DNA from: Nonomuraea sp. PA05
GTDB taxonomy: Bacteria; Actinomycetota; Actinomycetes; Streptosporangiales; Streptosporangiaceae
DNA length: 64,000 nucleotides
NCBI RefSeq assembly: GCF_008086045.1
Contig: NZ_VSEY01000050.1
Coordinates: 1-64,000, forward strand
Reading direction: 5' to 3'
In this document: piece after piece, positions 1 through 9,776 of the stretch
Numbering within the stretch: the stretch's first letter is position 1
Layout of the letters: the number at the start of each line of letters is the position of its first letter
Position numbers and translations under genes: made by a program
Notes under the pieces: model-generated
What the model was told of the DNA's origin: nothing
Database searches by the model: none
What the model saw: only the letters and a program-made list of their open reading frames with translations

Positions 1-2100
<2,100 letters not shown>

Positions 2101-2546
2101 CAGATGTCCTTCCGAGGGCTCGCGGCGGACTGACTACACGCACGCCAGACAACCTCGCAACGTGAGCAAGCATCGCGGGTCGTCAAAGGGCAGCGCAAAG
2201 GGGCAGTGTAGCCGAACGGCACACGCCTGTCCACTTCACCCTCGCTGCATGCTCCACGTTGGTCGCAGCATCGCCCGTTCAGGCGGAAACGTCAAGCCCG
2301 CGAGCCCGACTTTTAGCCGACTCAGGGCCCCGACGCTGGGTTTTCTCCCCTGTGTGACTGATCGCCTACCGCCAGGCCCAAGACGATACCCGCGAACGGG
2401 GGCGGTTAACGCTCCGTCACACCGGGGGCCGAACCCATGCCGACAACCGGTGTTGCAGTGACTGGGGTACCCCTATCAAAGGCTTCGCTAAACCTGATTT
2501 TTGGTAACAATTGAAGGTAGCGACGCGCCGACGATCACCTGGAGCC
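2101..2546. other. rpoB upstream intergenic region
   Basis: This 446-bp stretch separates the Mce-associated gene from rpoB. No frame in it shows convincing coding character. It holds the rpoB promoter given separately and an AT-richer patch at about 2470-2520 on the distal side, which may carry another promoter. I found no strong rho-independent hairpin after the upstream gene. Confidence 0.5.
2205..2233 (-). promoter_or_regulatory. rpoB promoter (sigma70-type)
   Basis: On the minus strand, TGGACA (2233-2228) is followed after exactly 17 bases by TACACT (2210-2205). Transcription would start near 2198, leaving a leader of about 98 nt before the TTG start of rpoB. This is the best hexamer pair in the rpoB upstream region. 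A weaker TTGACG further upstream has no good -10. Confidence 0.7.
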
Positions 2547-3044
2547 TCAGGCCGTCCCCAAGAGGGTGGACAGACCGGCCACGAGCCAGCGGGAGTCTTG
2601 CCGCACCATGACGAACCTGGCGCGGTTCTGGGTGAACTCTTGCTGGACCCCTTCTTTACCGGGGATCTCCTTGACCGTACCAGTGTTCACGAAGAGCAGA
2701 ACTTCTACCCGGTCGGGCTCTGCCCGCTCCACACCGGCGCCCGCCACTGCCACGTTCTGGACGATCTTCTCCTCCTTCGCCTTGGGCACCAGGGTCTTCG
2801 CCAGGTCCTTGTAGTGCCCGGTCAGCTCGCCCGTGGTGAACGTGCCTGCCCGGGCCAGATCCTCCTCCACCGTCCGGTAGTCGTAGGAGAGCAGATCGGG
2901 CGCGACCTTCCTGGCCGCGACCACGGCCTCCCGCCCCGCCGCGTCGCTGTCGCGCAGCTCGCGCAGGTCGAACCACATCGTCGGCACCAGCACCCCGCCC
3001 ACGACCACCAGGACGCCGAGCACCGCGATCATGAAGACCCTCAC
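2547..3044 (-). CDS. Mce-associated membrane protein
   Basis: Single-pass envelope protein of the Mce-associated (Mas) type, about 165 residues. It starts with a hydrophobic anchor (MIAVLGVLVVVGGVLVPTMW), then an extracytoplasmic region with alternating charged helices and a C-terminal half resembling the NTF2-like fold of Mas proteins (ending SRWLVAGLSTLLG). I choose the GTG at 3044 because it overlaps the stop of the upstream gene as GTGA. An internal ATG four codons later is also possible. It is translationally coupled to the larger partner at 3041-3541. Family members accompany Mce lipid importers; no mce genes are present here, so its partner complex must be elsewhere. Confidence 0.75.
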   Translation of the reverse strand: MRVFMIAVLGVLVVVGGVLVPTMWFDLRELRDSDAAGREAVVAARKVAPDLLSYDYRTVEEDLARAGTFTTGELTGHYKDLAKTLVPKAKEEKIVQNVAVAGAGVERAEPDRVEVLLFVNTGTVKEIPGKEGVQQEFTQNRARFVMVRQDSRWLVAGLSTLLGTA

Positions 3045-3541
3045 CGGACCTGCACCACCTTCGCCGCCAGCCAGGCCTCGCCGACCTTGCTCAGGTCCAT
3101 CTGCCAGCGGTAGAAGCGCTCCTGCGGCGGGCTGTCCGAGCCGTCCCAGCGGATCTCCACGTCGCCCACGACCAGCACCCTGGCCGTGGTGGCGGTCATC
3201 GAGACCAGGCCTGTCGCGCGCAGCACGCCGTGCTGGACGACCTTGTTCTCGACCGTGGTGGTCCGCAGCTTGGTCGCGTTGGCCTCGTACTCCACCCTGG
3301 CGGCACCGGTGGAGCTGCCGATGATCCGCCGCACGTCGGCGTCGGCGCTCTTGTAGTCGAGGGACATGAGGTTCTTGGCGTGCGTGCCCGCGGCCAGGAG
3401 CGCTGCCTGTTCGTCGCCTGCCCTGCCCTGCTCGTCGCGCGCCTGGGCCGCGATCCACACGCCGGTGCCGACGAGCACCGCCAGCACCCCGCTCAGCGCC
3501 GCCAGCAGGATGCGAGCGGGCCGGACAGCAAGCCCTGCCAC
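3041..3541 (-). CDS. Mce-associated membrane protein
   Basis: About 166 residues. An N-terminal membrane anchor (ILLAALSGVLAVLVGTGVWI) precedes an acidic/Ala-rich helix and a soluble domain with the pattern NLMSLDYKSADADVRRI, typical of Mce-associated proteins (a short helical stretch with DY, then an NTF2-like domain ending in WLAAKVVQV). The GTG start is preceded by GAGAGGGGT. A TATGAT hexamer lies upstream at 3582-3577, without a convincing -35. It overlaps the second Mas protein by four bases. Such proteins are thought to stabilise Mce transport complexes; that role is inferred from family and from the neighbouring mkl ATPase. Confidence 0.75.
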   Translation of the reverse strand: MAGLAVRPARILLAALSGVLAVLVGTGVWIAAQARDEQGRAGDEQAALLAAGTHAKNLMSLDYKSADADVRRIIGSSTGAARVEYEANATKLRTTTVENKVVQHGVLRATGLVSMTATTARVLVVGDVEIRWDGSDSPPQERFYRWQMDLSKVGEAWLAAKVVQVR

Positions 3542-3877
3542 GTCTGCTCACCCCTCTCCCCGCCGGTCGCTGCCGGATCATAACGCGACATCCGCTTCCG
3601 CAGCCCGCCAACCGACGCAGGCGGTTGGGCAGGTGGCGCGGTGGCTCACAGGGTGCTCCTGACGCGCCGCCGACTCCCCTTTCTGAGCGAATCGGTCAGA
3701 GCCGAAAGATCCCCACAAATGCCTTCAGATGGCCCTGTGAGGCCCGCTGAGCGCCGGACGCCGCCTCGTCCTCCCCATGGCCTCAGGAGCACCTCCTGCG
3801 CCTGTGTGGCGGCCTCGCGAGCGCCGGCTCTGCGGCCTTACCTTCCGGCTGGAGTTCTGTCACCCCTGGTCGACGAA
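3542..3877. other. intergenic region between mkl and the Mce-associated pair
   Basis: This 336-bp stretch lies downstream of mkl and upstream of the Mce-associated operon on the same strand. It has a TATGAT hexamer (3577-3582, minus strand) that could serve as a -10 element. I see no convincing gene, tRNA or strong terminator. Confidence 0.4.
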
Positions 3878-4906
3878 CTAGGCGATCCCGTGCATGTGGG
3901 CGTTGATCAGCCGGGGGTACTCGTCCAGCCAGTTCCGCCCGCGCTCGTCCACGAACGATCCCTGCGGCGGGATCACCCCGTTGGCCGCCAGCCACGTGCC
4001 GGGCGGCCGCTGGGTGCGGCGGATCTTGTTGCCGGACGGCATGAGCTGCGGCGGGATCGGCGGCAACGGCCCAGGGTCGTGGCCCATCTGCGCCTCGGCC
4101 TCCAGCTCCGACAGGTCCTTCTCCTCGGACATGCCGATCGGGCCGTGCTTCCTGGCGTTGAGGAACTGCCGCACCACCGGCTCGTCGCTCGACAGCAGCA
4201 TCTCCCGGGAGCCGAACATCACCAGCTCCCGCCTGAACATCAGCCCGATGTTGTCCGGCACCGTGCGGGCGGTGTTGATGTCGTGCGTCACGATCAGGAA
4301 CGTCGCCTCGATCTCGGCGTTGATGTCCACGATGAGCTGGTTGAGTATCGCGGTGCGGACCGGGTCGAGCCCCGAGTCGGGCTCGTCGAACAGGATGATC
4401 TCCGGGTCCAGGACCAGCGCCCTGGCCAGCCCCGCCCGCTTGCGCATCCCGCCGGAGATCTCACCCGGGAGCTTGGTCTCGGCGCCGAGCAGGCCGACCA
4501 GCTCCACCTTCTCCATGACGATCTGGCGGACCTGGGCCTCGTTCTTCCTGGTGTGCTCGCGCAGCGGGAAGGCGATGTTGTCGTAGAGGTTGAGCGAGCC
4601 GAACAGGGCGCCGTCCTGGAACAGCACGCCGAACAGGCGGCGCAGCTCGTACAGCTTGGCCTCAGCGCAGTTGGCCAGGTCGAAGCCGTCGATCCAGATG
4701 TGCCCCCGGTCGGGCCGCAGCAGGCCGACCATGGTCTTGAGGAAGACCGACTTGCCGGTGCCCGAGGGGCCCAGCAGCACCGAGATCTCGCCCGCCGGGA
4801 GCGTGAGCGAGACGTCCTCCCAGATGACCTGCCGGCCGAACGACTTGGTCAACCCGTCGACCATGACTTCCACGCCCACGGTCACCTGCCCGATCACAGA
4901 AGGCAT
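3878..4906 (-). CDS. mkl: Mce-type ABC transporter ATPase (Mkl/MlaF family)
   Basis: Cytoplasmic ATPase that energises Mce lipid/sterol import. Visible motifs: Walker A GPSGTGKS (about residue 47), the Q-loop FQDGALFGSLN, signature SGGMRKR, Walker B IILFDEPDSGLDP and H-loop VTHD. At 342 residues it is longer than a bare ATPase. The last 90 or so residues form a Pro-rich tail (PGPLPPIPPQLMPSG), as in mycobacterial Mkl. In Mycobacterium tuberculosis mkl also lies close to rpoB, so the placement is conserved. It sits upstream of two Mce-associated proteins on the same strand but is separated from them by 336 bp. Confidence 0.92.
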   Translation of the reverse strand: MPSVIGQVTVGVEVMVDGLTKSFGRQVIWEDVSLTLPAGEISVLLGPSGTGKSVFLKTMVGLLRPDRGHIWIDGFDLANCAEAKLYELRRLFGVLFQDGALFGSLNLYDNIAFPLREHTRKNEAQVRQIVMEKVELVGLLGAETKLPGEISGGMRKRAGLARALVLDPEIILFDEPDSGLDPVRTAILNQLIVDINAEIEATFLIVTHDINTARTVPDNIGLMFRRELVMFGSREMLLSSDEPVVRQFLNARKHGPIGMSEEKDLSELEAEAQMGHDPGPLPPIPPQLMPSGNKIRRTQRPPGTWLAANGVIPPQGSFVDERGRNWLDEYPRLINAHMHGIA

Positions 4907-4980
4907 TGAGAGGATGCCATCACCGTAACGGCGTTCGGGCGAATGGGAACCCGATCTCCCAGCTTGTTACCGGGCAGTTA

Positions 4981-5535
4981 TCAGACTTCCTGTCCAGTAA
5001 GGGCGCGCAGGCTCGGCCGCAGCAACCGGGCGAGCTCCTCCTGCGGCACCCCGCGCAGCTCGTCGATCTCCAGGAGCTGATGGCCCACGGTGATGCCCAG
5101 CATGACCAGCGTCATCAACGCCGCCCGCAGCCGCGCGTCCTCGCCGGGCAGCGCCTCGGCCAGGCGGTCGATCTGCTTGCCGAGCACCTGCCGCGCCGAC
5201 GCGGCGGCCTCGGGGTGGGTGAGCATGGAGCGCATCATGGCCAGCGAGCCCTGCGGCAGCTCGCCCAGCTTCATGGTCAGCGAGCCCAGCACGTGCTCGA
5301 CCGCCCCCTCGGGGCCCAGCTCGCCGCCGGCGGGCGGCGTCATGCGGACGGACTGCTGGAACAACTCCTGCTTGCTGCCGAAGTACTGCATCACGAGGGC
5401 CGGGTCGACCTCGGCCCGCTTGGCGACGGCCCTGATCGTCGCGCGTTCGTAGCCCAGCTCGGCGAAGAGCGCCCTGGCCGCGTCGAGGATCCTCGCCTCG
5501 GTCCTGCGCCGCCTCTCGGCCCTCGGAACGCCCAC
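4981..5535 (-). CDS. TetR family transcriptional regulator
   Basis: 184-residue one-domain repressor. The N-terminal TetR helix-turn-helix is clear (residues 8-55, RILDAARALFAELGYERATI then VDPALVMQYFGSKQELF). The C-terminal half is an all-helical ligand domain of the TetR_C_33 kind with no recognisable ligand. The start is GTG at 5533-5535. AGGGGG abuts it closely, so a start a few codons inside cannot be excluded. It diverges from a SnoaL-like gene across 84 bp that carry inverted repeats, so it probably represses that gene and itself. Confidence 0.85.
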   Translation of the reverse strand: MGVPRAERRRRTEARILDAARALFAELGYERATIRAVAKRAEVDPALVMQYFGSKQELFQQSVRMTPPAGGELGPEGAVEHVLGSLTMKLGELPQGSLAMMRSMLTHPEAAASARQVLGKQIDRLAEALPGEDARLRAALMTLVMLGITVGHQLLEIDELRGVPQEELARLLRPSLRALTGQEV

Positions 5536-5550
5536 CCCCTGACTCTACAG

Positions 5551-5612
5551 CCGTTGACCGTCCACTCCATTTCGCTCTACGCTCGTTGAGTCAACAACCG
5601 TTGAGCGAAATG
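5551..5612. promoter_or_regulatory. probable TetR operator region with inverted repeats
   Basis: Between the divergent TetR and SnoaL genes lies a perfect 10-bp inverted repeat, CATTTCGCTC (5568-5577) and GAGCGAAATG (5603-5612). Between its arms is a second palindrome GTTGA-G-TCAAC (5585-5595). The hexamer CGTTGA occurs three times (about 5552, 5584, 5599). The symmetry and position suit a dimeric repressor site; the assignment to the adjacent TetR is inferred. Confidence 0.55.
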
Positions 5613-5619
5613 AGGGATC

Positions 5620-6009
5620 ATGTCGATCGAGGAGATCGTCACCGGCTTCCACGCGGCCATGCTGCACAAGTCGGCCGACGAGCTGGCCGACCTGTACGCC
5701 GAGGACGGGCTGCACGAGTTCCCCTTCGGCGGGCTGGCGCCGTACGAGGGCAGGGAGGCGGTGCGCGAGAACTACCGCACCATGTGGGGCGCGACGCCGT
5801 TCGAGGTCGAGGAGGTACGCCGGGTCGCGCTGCACCGCACTGAGGACCCGGAGGTCGTGGTGGTGGAGCAGACCGTGCACGGCGCGGCCGGCGGCCACCG
5901 GCTCACCGTGCCGGGCCTGCTCGTGCTGCGGATCAGGGACGGGCGGATCGTGCACACCAGGGACTACATGGACACCAGTGCCATCGCCCAGGTACGGGCG
6001 GCGGGCTGA
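5620..6009 (+). CDS. SnoaL-like / NTF2-fold protein
   Basis: 129-residue single-domain protein of the SnoaL/NTF2-like superfamily. The opening helix (IEEIVTGFHAAMLHKSADEL) leads to a cone-shaped beta fold with DLYAEDGLHEFPF and ends in IRDGRIVHTRDYMDT, the usual layout of small polyketide-cyclase-like or ketosteroid-isomerase-like proteins. The substrate cannot be told. The ATG follows GAGGGATC. It is the likely target of the divergent TetR regulator. Confidence 0.8.
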   Translation: MSIEEIVTGFHAAMLHKSADELADLYAEDGLHEFPFGGLAPYEGREAVRENYRTMWGATPFEVEEVRRVALHRTEDPEVVVVEQTVHGAAGGHRLTVPGLLVLRIRDGRIVHTRDYMDTSAIAQVRAAG

Positions 6010-6444
6010 TCAGCCCTTGACCCGCGCGTTCACGACGAGCGTGCCCGCCAGCCGGTCGTGCAGGCAGCGCTTCTCCTCGTCGAAGAACGACCACAGCCAG
6101 TCCGCCACCACGAGGAACTGGCCGACCACCGGGATCAGCGGCAGGAACACCCAGAGGGAGCGGACGGCCGCGGCCCACGGCGACGGCGACCGGCCCGTTC
6201 CCCGCCCGACCACCTTGATCCCGACCACCCACTTCCCCAGCGTCCGCCCGAAGCAGGCGTGCGCGGCCCAGAGGTAGGCGAAGGCGGGGACCATGTTCGC
6301 CGGTTCGTCCCAGGCGAAGGGGAACACCCACTGGACGCCTGACACGAGCATCGCGCACACCAGGATGTCGAGGAGCCAGGCGCCGAACCGGGTGAACCGG
6401 GGCGCGATCACCCGGCGATCGACATGGGGGGCGGTGTCGGTCAC
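6010..6444 (-). CDS. RDD family membrane protein
   Basis: 144 residues with about three hydrophobic segments (FGAWLLDILVCAMLVSGVQW; MVPAFAYLWAAHACF; LWVFLPLIPVVGQFLVVADW). RDD-type signatures are present: an Arg and LLD near the first segment (RFTRFGAWLLDIL), GRTLGKWVVGIKVV in the middle and the closing CLHDRLAGTLVV. The function of RDD proteins is poorly known; some act in ion exchange. The start is GTG. It lies 12 bp after the glycosyltransferase gene on the same strand and may be cotranscribed with it. Confidence 0.85.
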   Translation of the reverse strand: MTDTAPHVDRRVIAPRFTRFGAWLLDILVCAMLVSGVQWVFPFAWDEPANMVPAFAYLWAAHACFGRTLGKWVVGIKVVGRGTGRSPSPWAAAVRSLWVFLPLIPVVGQFLVVADWLWSFFDEEKRCLHDRLAGTLVVNARVKG

Positions 6445-6456
6445 TCCCCCATTCTT

Positions 6457-8388
6457 TCAGGGTTGTGTGAGGTCGAACACCGTCGTGCCGCCGACCGTGG
6501 TCGCGGTGAACGTCTCCCGCACCCAGGCCGCGATCTGAGCCGCGTCGTCGCTGCCGCCCGAACTGCGCCCGGCGCCGCCCATGCCGGTGCCGACGAAGTA
6601 GCGGATCTTCTTGTCGGCGACGTACTGCTTGAACTGCTCCAGCGTCGGCGCCGGGTCCGTGCCGTTGAACCCGCCCACCGCCATCACCGGCAGCTCCGTC
6701 GCGAGCTGGTACCCGGCCGCGTTGTTGGACCCGACCGTCGCCGCCGCCCACGTGTAGCCGGAGCCGCCGGACTTCAGCAGCGCGGTCAGCTCCGCGCTCG
6801 GGGCGGCGGCGCTGAGCAACCCGCCCATGCCCCCACGCATACCGCCACCCGTTCCCCCGCCTGTGCTGCCGCCCGTGCCGCCGCCGCGCCCCGTGCCGCC
6901 GCGGCCCTGGAAGCCGCCGTCACTTCCGCCCTGCCCGGGCATCCCGCCGCCCTGCCACTGGCGGGACTGCCCGCCCCCTGGTCGCTGGAACCCTCCACCG
7001 GATGGCCTCCCGAAACCCCCACCGGTGGAGGGCCCAGCAGTCGGAATGGCCCCCGTGTGCGCCGACGCGGCCGTGTCCACCGCGTACGCCGCGGGCCCGG
7101 CCAGGCACGCCACCAGCGCGACCACGACCACGGCCACCGCCCGGCGGCCGAACAACATCGCCAGCGCCGCCCCGAGCCCCGCCACCAGCACGACCACGCC
7201 CAGCCACGGGTTCCAGTCGGAGCTGCGCGACAGCAGCACGTACGACCACCCGGCCGTCCCCGCCGTGACCAGGGCCAGGGCCCGGTGCGCCCCGCGCTCC
7301 CAGAGCACCGCCGCCCCCATGCCGACCAGCGCCGCGATGGCCGGCGCCAGCGCCACGGTGTAGTAGGCGTGGAAGATGCCCTGCATCAGGCTGAAGATCA
7401 GCCCGGTGACGACCAGCCAGCTCCCCCAGACCCACAGCGCGGCCCGTACCGGATCGACCCGGGGCGCGCGGCGCGTCAGCCACGTGACGGCGACCAGCAG
7501 CACCAGCGCCGCAGGCAGCAGCCAGGAGATCTGGCCGCCCGCCTCGGTGTCGAACAGCCGCAGCCAGCCGGCCTGCTGGTTGAGATTGCCGAGCCCGCCG
7601 TAATTCTCGCCGTTCAGCCGGCCGATGCCGTTGTAGCCCAGCGCCAGCTCCAGCACGCTGTTGGTCTGCGAGCCGCCGATGTAGGGCCGATCCGCCGCGG
7701 GCACGAGCGCCACGGCCAGCAGCCACCACCCGGCGGAGACCACCATGGCCGCACCGGCCAGCAGCAACTGCCGTACCCGCCGCCAGAACCCCACCGGCGC
7801 CGTCAGCAGATACACCAGCGCGAACCCCGGCAGCACCAGGAACGCCTGCAGCATCTTCGCCAGGAACGCGAACCCGATCGCCACCCCCGCCAGCACCAGC
7901 CACCGCGTTGCGCCGCGCTCCTGCGCCCTGATCACGCAGTACGCGGCCACGGTCAGCAGCAGGACCAGCAGCGCGTCCGGGTTGTTGAAGCGGAACATCA
8001 GCACGGCCACCGGCGTGAGCGCCATCGCGGCCCCGGCCAGCAGCCCCGCCCGCCGCGTCAGCACCCTGCGCACCGAGGCGTACACCATGGCCACCGCGCC
8101 GACCCCCATCAGCGCCTGCGGCACGAGGATCGCCCACGAGCTCAGCCCGAACAGGCGCACGCTGAGCACCATCGGCCACAGCGAGGCCGGCGTCTTGTCC
8201 ACGGTGATCGCGCCGGCGGCGTCCGAAGCCCCGAAGAAGAACGCCTTCCAGCTCTGGCTGCCGGCCTGGACCGCCGCCGAGTAGAAGGAATTGGCCCACC
8301 CGGAGGCCCCCAGACCCCAGATGTAGAGCACACCGGTGCCGACGAGCAGCACGGCCGGCGCCCAACGAGACTTCGCTTCGGTAACCAC
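6457..8388 (-). CDS. GT39-type (ArnT/PMT-like) glycosyltransferase membrane protein
   Basis: Polytopic membrane glycosyltransferase that would use a polyprenyl-phosphate sugar. About eleven hydrophobic segments span residues 10-470. The first loop holds SFYSAAVQAGSQSWKAFFFG and the DKTPASLWPM motif typical of actinobacterial GT39/YkcB-like proteins. A glycine-rich linker at about 6820-7040 (GGGTGGSTGGG-like repeats) joins a soluble C-terminal domain with KKIRYFVGTGMGG. The frame stays open to 8496, but that would place the start inside the rplL terminator. I therefore prefer the GTG at 8388 (643 residues, VVTEAKSRWAP). The start remains uncertain because there is no clear Shine-Dalgarno sequence. 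Confidence 0.85.
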   Translation of the reverse strand: MVTEAKSRWAPAVLLVGTGVLYIWGLGASGWANSFYSAAVQAGSQSWKAFFFGASDAAGAITVDKTPASLWPMVLSVRLFGLSSWAILVPQALMGVGAVAMVYASVRRVLTRRAGLLAGAAMALTPVAVLMFRFNNPDALLVLLLTVAAYCVIRAQERGATRWLVLAGVAIGFAFLAKMLQAFLVLPGFALVYLLTAPVGFWRRVRQLLLAGAAMVVSAGWWLLAVALVPAADRPYIGGSQTNSVLELALGYNGIGRLNGENYGGLGNLNQQAGWLRLFDTEAGGQISWLLPAALVLLVAVTWLTRRAPRVDPVRAALWVWGSWLVVTGLIFSLMQGIFHAYYTVALAPAIAALVGMGAAVLWERGAHRALALVTAGTAGWSYVLLSRSSDWNPWLGVVVLVAGLGAALAMLFGRRAVAVVVVALVACLAGPAAYAVDTAASAHTGAIPTAGPSTGGGFGRPSGGGFQRPGGGQSRQWQGGGMPGQGGSDGGFQGRGGTGRGGGTGGSTGGGTGGGMRGGMGGLLSAAAPSAELTALLKSGGSGYTWAAATVGSNNAAGYQLATELPVMAVGGFNGTDPAPTLEQFKQYVADKKIRYFVGTGMGGAGRSSGGSDDAAQIAAWVRETFTATTVGGTTVFDLTQP

Positions 8389-8473
8389 ACCAGGAACGCT
8401 AGGCAGGCCGGTTGGCCGGGCGATGAGACGTACATGAGAAGTTCCTGAGCCCACGCGGGGCCCAGGAACGCGA

Positions 8474-8516
8474 AAAGAGGCGGGCACACCCGGCACCAGG
8501 GTGTATCCGCCTCTTT
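8474..8516 (-). terminator. rho-independent terminator after rplL
   Basis: Long stem-loop: AAAGAGGCGG (8474-8483) pairs with CCGCCTCTTT (8507-8516), extended inside by ACACCC (8486-8491) with GGGTGT (8499-8504). Read on the minus strand the stem ends in CCTCTTTT. It lies about 33 bp after the rplL stop. Confidence 0.85.
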
Positions 8517-8549
8517 CCGAAGAGCTTCTTGCGTGAAGTGAAGGGGAAG

Positions 8550-8942
8550 TTACTTCACGGTCACGGTGGCGCCGGCGCCCTCGAGGGCAGCCTTGGCCTT
8601 CTCCGCCTGCTCCTTGTTGACCTTGCCGTCGAAGACCGCCTTCGGAGCGCCGTCGACCAGGTCCTTGGCCTCCTTGAGGCCCAGGGACGTCAGGGCGCGG
8701 ATCTCCTTGATGACCTGGATCTTCTTGTCGCCGGCGGCCTCGAGGATGACGTCGAACTCGTCCTGCTCCTCGACGGCGGCGGCCTCGCCGGCGCCACCGC
8801 CGGCGGGGGCGGCGGCAACCGCGACGGGGGCGGCGGCCTTGACGTCGAAGGTCTCCTCGAAGGTCTTCACGAACTCGGACAGCTCGAGGAGGGTCATCTC
8901 CTTGAACGCGTCGAGCAGCTCGTCGGTGCTGAGCTTCGCCAT
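8550..8942 (-). CDS. rplL: 50S ribosomal protein L7/L12
   Basis: Stalk protein that recruits translation GTPases. At 130 residues it has normal length. It has an N-terminal dimerisation domain (KLSTDELLDAFKEMTLLELS), an Ala/Gly-rich hinge (AAAPAGGGAGEAAAVEEQ) and a C-terminal domain with KIQVIKEIRALTSLGLKEAK. It follows rplJ by 72 bp and is closed by a strong hairpin. Confidence 0.98.
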   Translation of the reverse strand: MAKLSTDELLDAFKEMTLLELSEFVKTFEETFDVKAAAPVAVAAAPAGGGAGEAAAVEEQDEFDVILEAAGDKKIQVIKEIRALTSLGLKEAKDLVDGAPKAVFDGKVNKEQAEKAKAALEGAGATVTVK

Positions 8943-9014
8943 GATTGTTTCCTTACGTTTAGGACTTGCAGAAAACTAGGAACGGGACCGCGGTACGTGC
9001 GGCAACCCCCGGTG

Positions 9015-9539
9015 TTACTCGCCAGCCTCGTCGCGCTTGGCGCGCAGGGCCTCAGCAAGCTGGGCCATCTGCGTGGGCAGAGCGGCGAACATCGCGGCCG
9101 CGGCGCTCTGCTTGGCCTTGAGGGCACCGGCGAGCTTCGCGAGGAGAACCTCGCGGGACTCGAGGTCGGCGAGCTTGGTGATCTCGGAAGCGTCGAGCGT
9201 CTTGCCGTCGAGGACGCCGCCCTTGATCACCAGAAGGGGATTGGCCTTGGCGAAGTCACGCAGACCCTTGGCCGCCTCGACAACGTCACCGTTGACGAAG
9301 GCGATCGCGGTCGGACCGGCGAGCAGGCCGTCGAGGCCCGTCAGCCCGGCCTCGTTGGCCGCGATCTTGGTCAGGGTGTTCTTCGCCACGGCGAACTTCG
9401 CATTCCCACCGAGAGAGACGCGCAGCTCCTTGAGCTGAGCGACGGTGAGACCGCGGTACTCGGTCAGAACGGCGGCCTGGCTGCCTTCGAACTCGCTCTT
9501 GAGCTCGGCAACCGCTGTCGCCTTATCCGCCCTCGCCAT
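9015..9539 (-). CDS. rplJ: 50S ribosomal protein L10
   Basis: Base of the ribosomal stalk; its C-terminal helix binds L7/L12 dimers. 174 residues, starting MARADKATAVAELKSEF, with the L10 core VLTEYRGLTVAQLKELR and KNTLTKIAANE, and a C-terminal helix from about residue 130. A GGAGG lies just upstream of the ATG. It is preceded by a leader of more than 200 nt with mutually exclusive-looking hairpins, so autoregulation by L10-L12 is likely. Confidence 0.98.
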   Translation of the reverse strand: MARADKATAVAELKSEFEGSQAAVLTEYRGLTVAQLKELRVSLGGNAKFAVAKNTLTKIAANEAGLTGLDGLLAGPTAIAFVNGDVVEAAKGLRDFAKANPLLVIKGGVLDGKTLDASEITKLADLESREVLLAKLAGALKAKQSAAAAMFAALPTQMAQLAEALRAKRDEAGE

Positions 9540-9776
9540 GGGCCTCCTTCCAGATGTGCCGCCGGAGAAGGCCCGTAGAAATGAGAACAGCCCCGGCGCA
9601 GGGGCGCACGGGGCTCACGCACATGAGACATCCATGTGGGAAACTCGCATCACACCTGCGCAGGTCGCCCACATGACGTGGAACCTTCGGTCGTCAGGCT
9701 CAGAGCACCCGACGACGACCGGCGGTCTTCGGCAACGACCAGAGTACGTGCTGGCCGCCGAGTTTCCAAATCGTTC
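9540..9776 (-). promoter_or_regulatory. rplJL leader, L10-type autoregulatory element
   Basis: Between the lipoprotein gene and rplJ the minus-strand transcript can fold an 8-bp stem CATGTGGG/CCCACATG (9633-9640 with 9668-9675) enclosing the palindrome ACCTGCGCAGGT (9654-9665). This is followed by an attenuator-like stem AGCCCCG/CGGGGCT (9589-9595 with 9609-9615) and a U-rich run. Position and architecture match ribosomal protein L10 leaders. I have not tested it against a covariance model. Confidence 0.6.

Noticed and set aside
2228..2310. Second rpoB promoter using TTGACG upstream
   Set aside because: The spacing is acceptable but the -10 (GATGCT) is poor; the TGGACA/TACACT pair is clearly better.
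6424..8448. Long plus-strand frame over the GT39-like gene
   Set aside because: Antisense to a membrane protein with obvious helices; low-complexity product.
8389..8496. N-terminal extension of the GT39-like protein
   Set aside because: It would start inside the rplL terminator and shows no signal or homology; an internal GTG is preferred.
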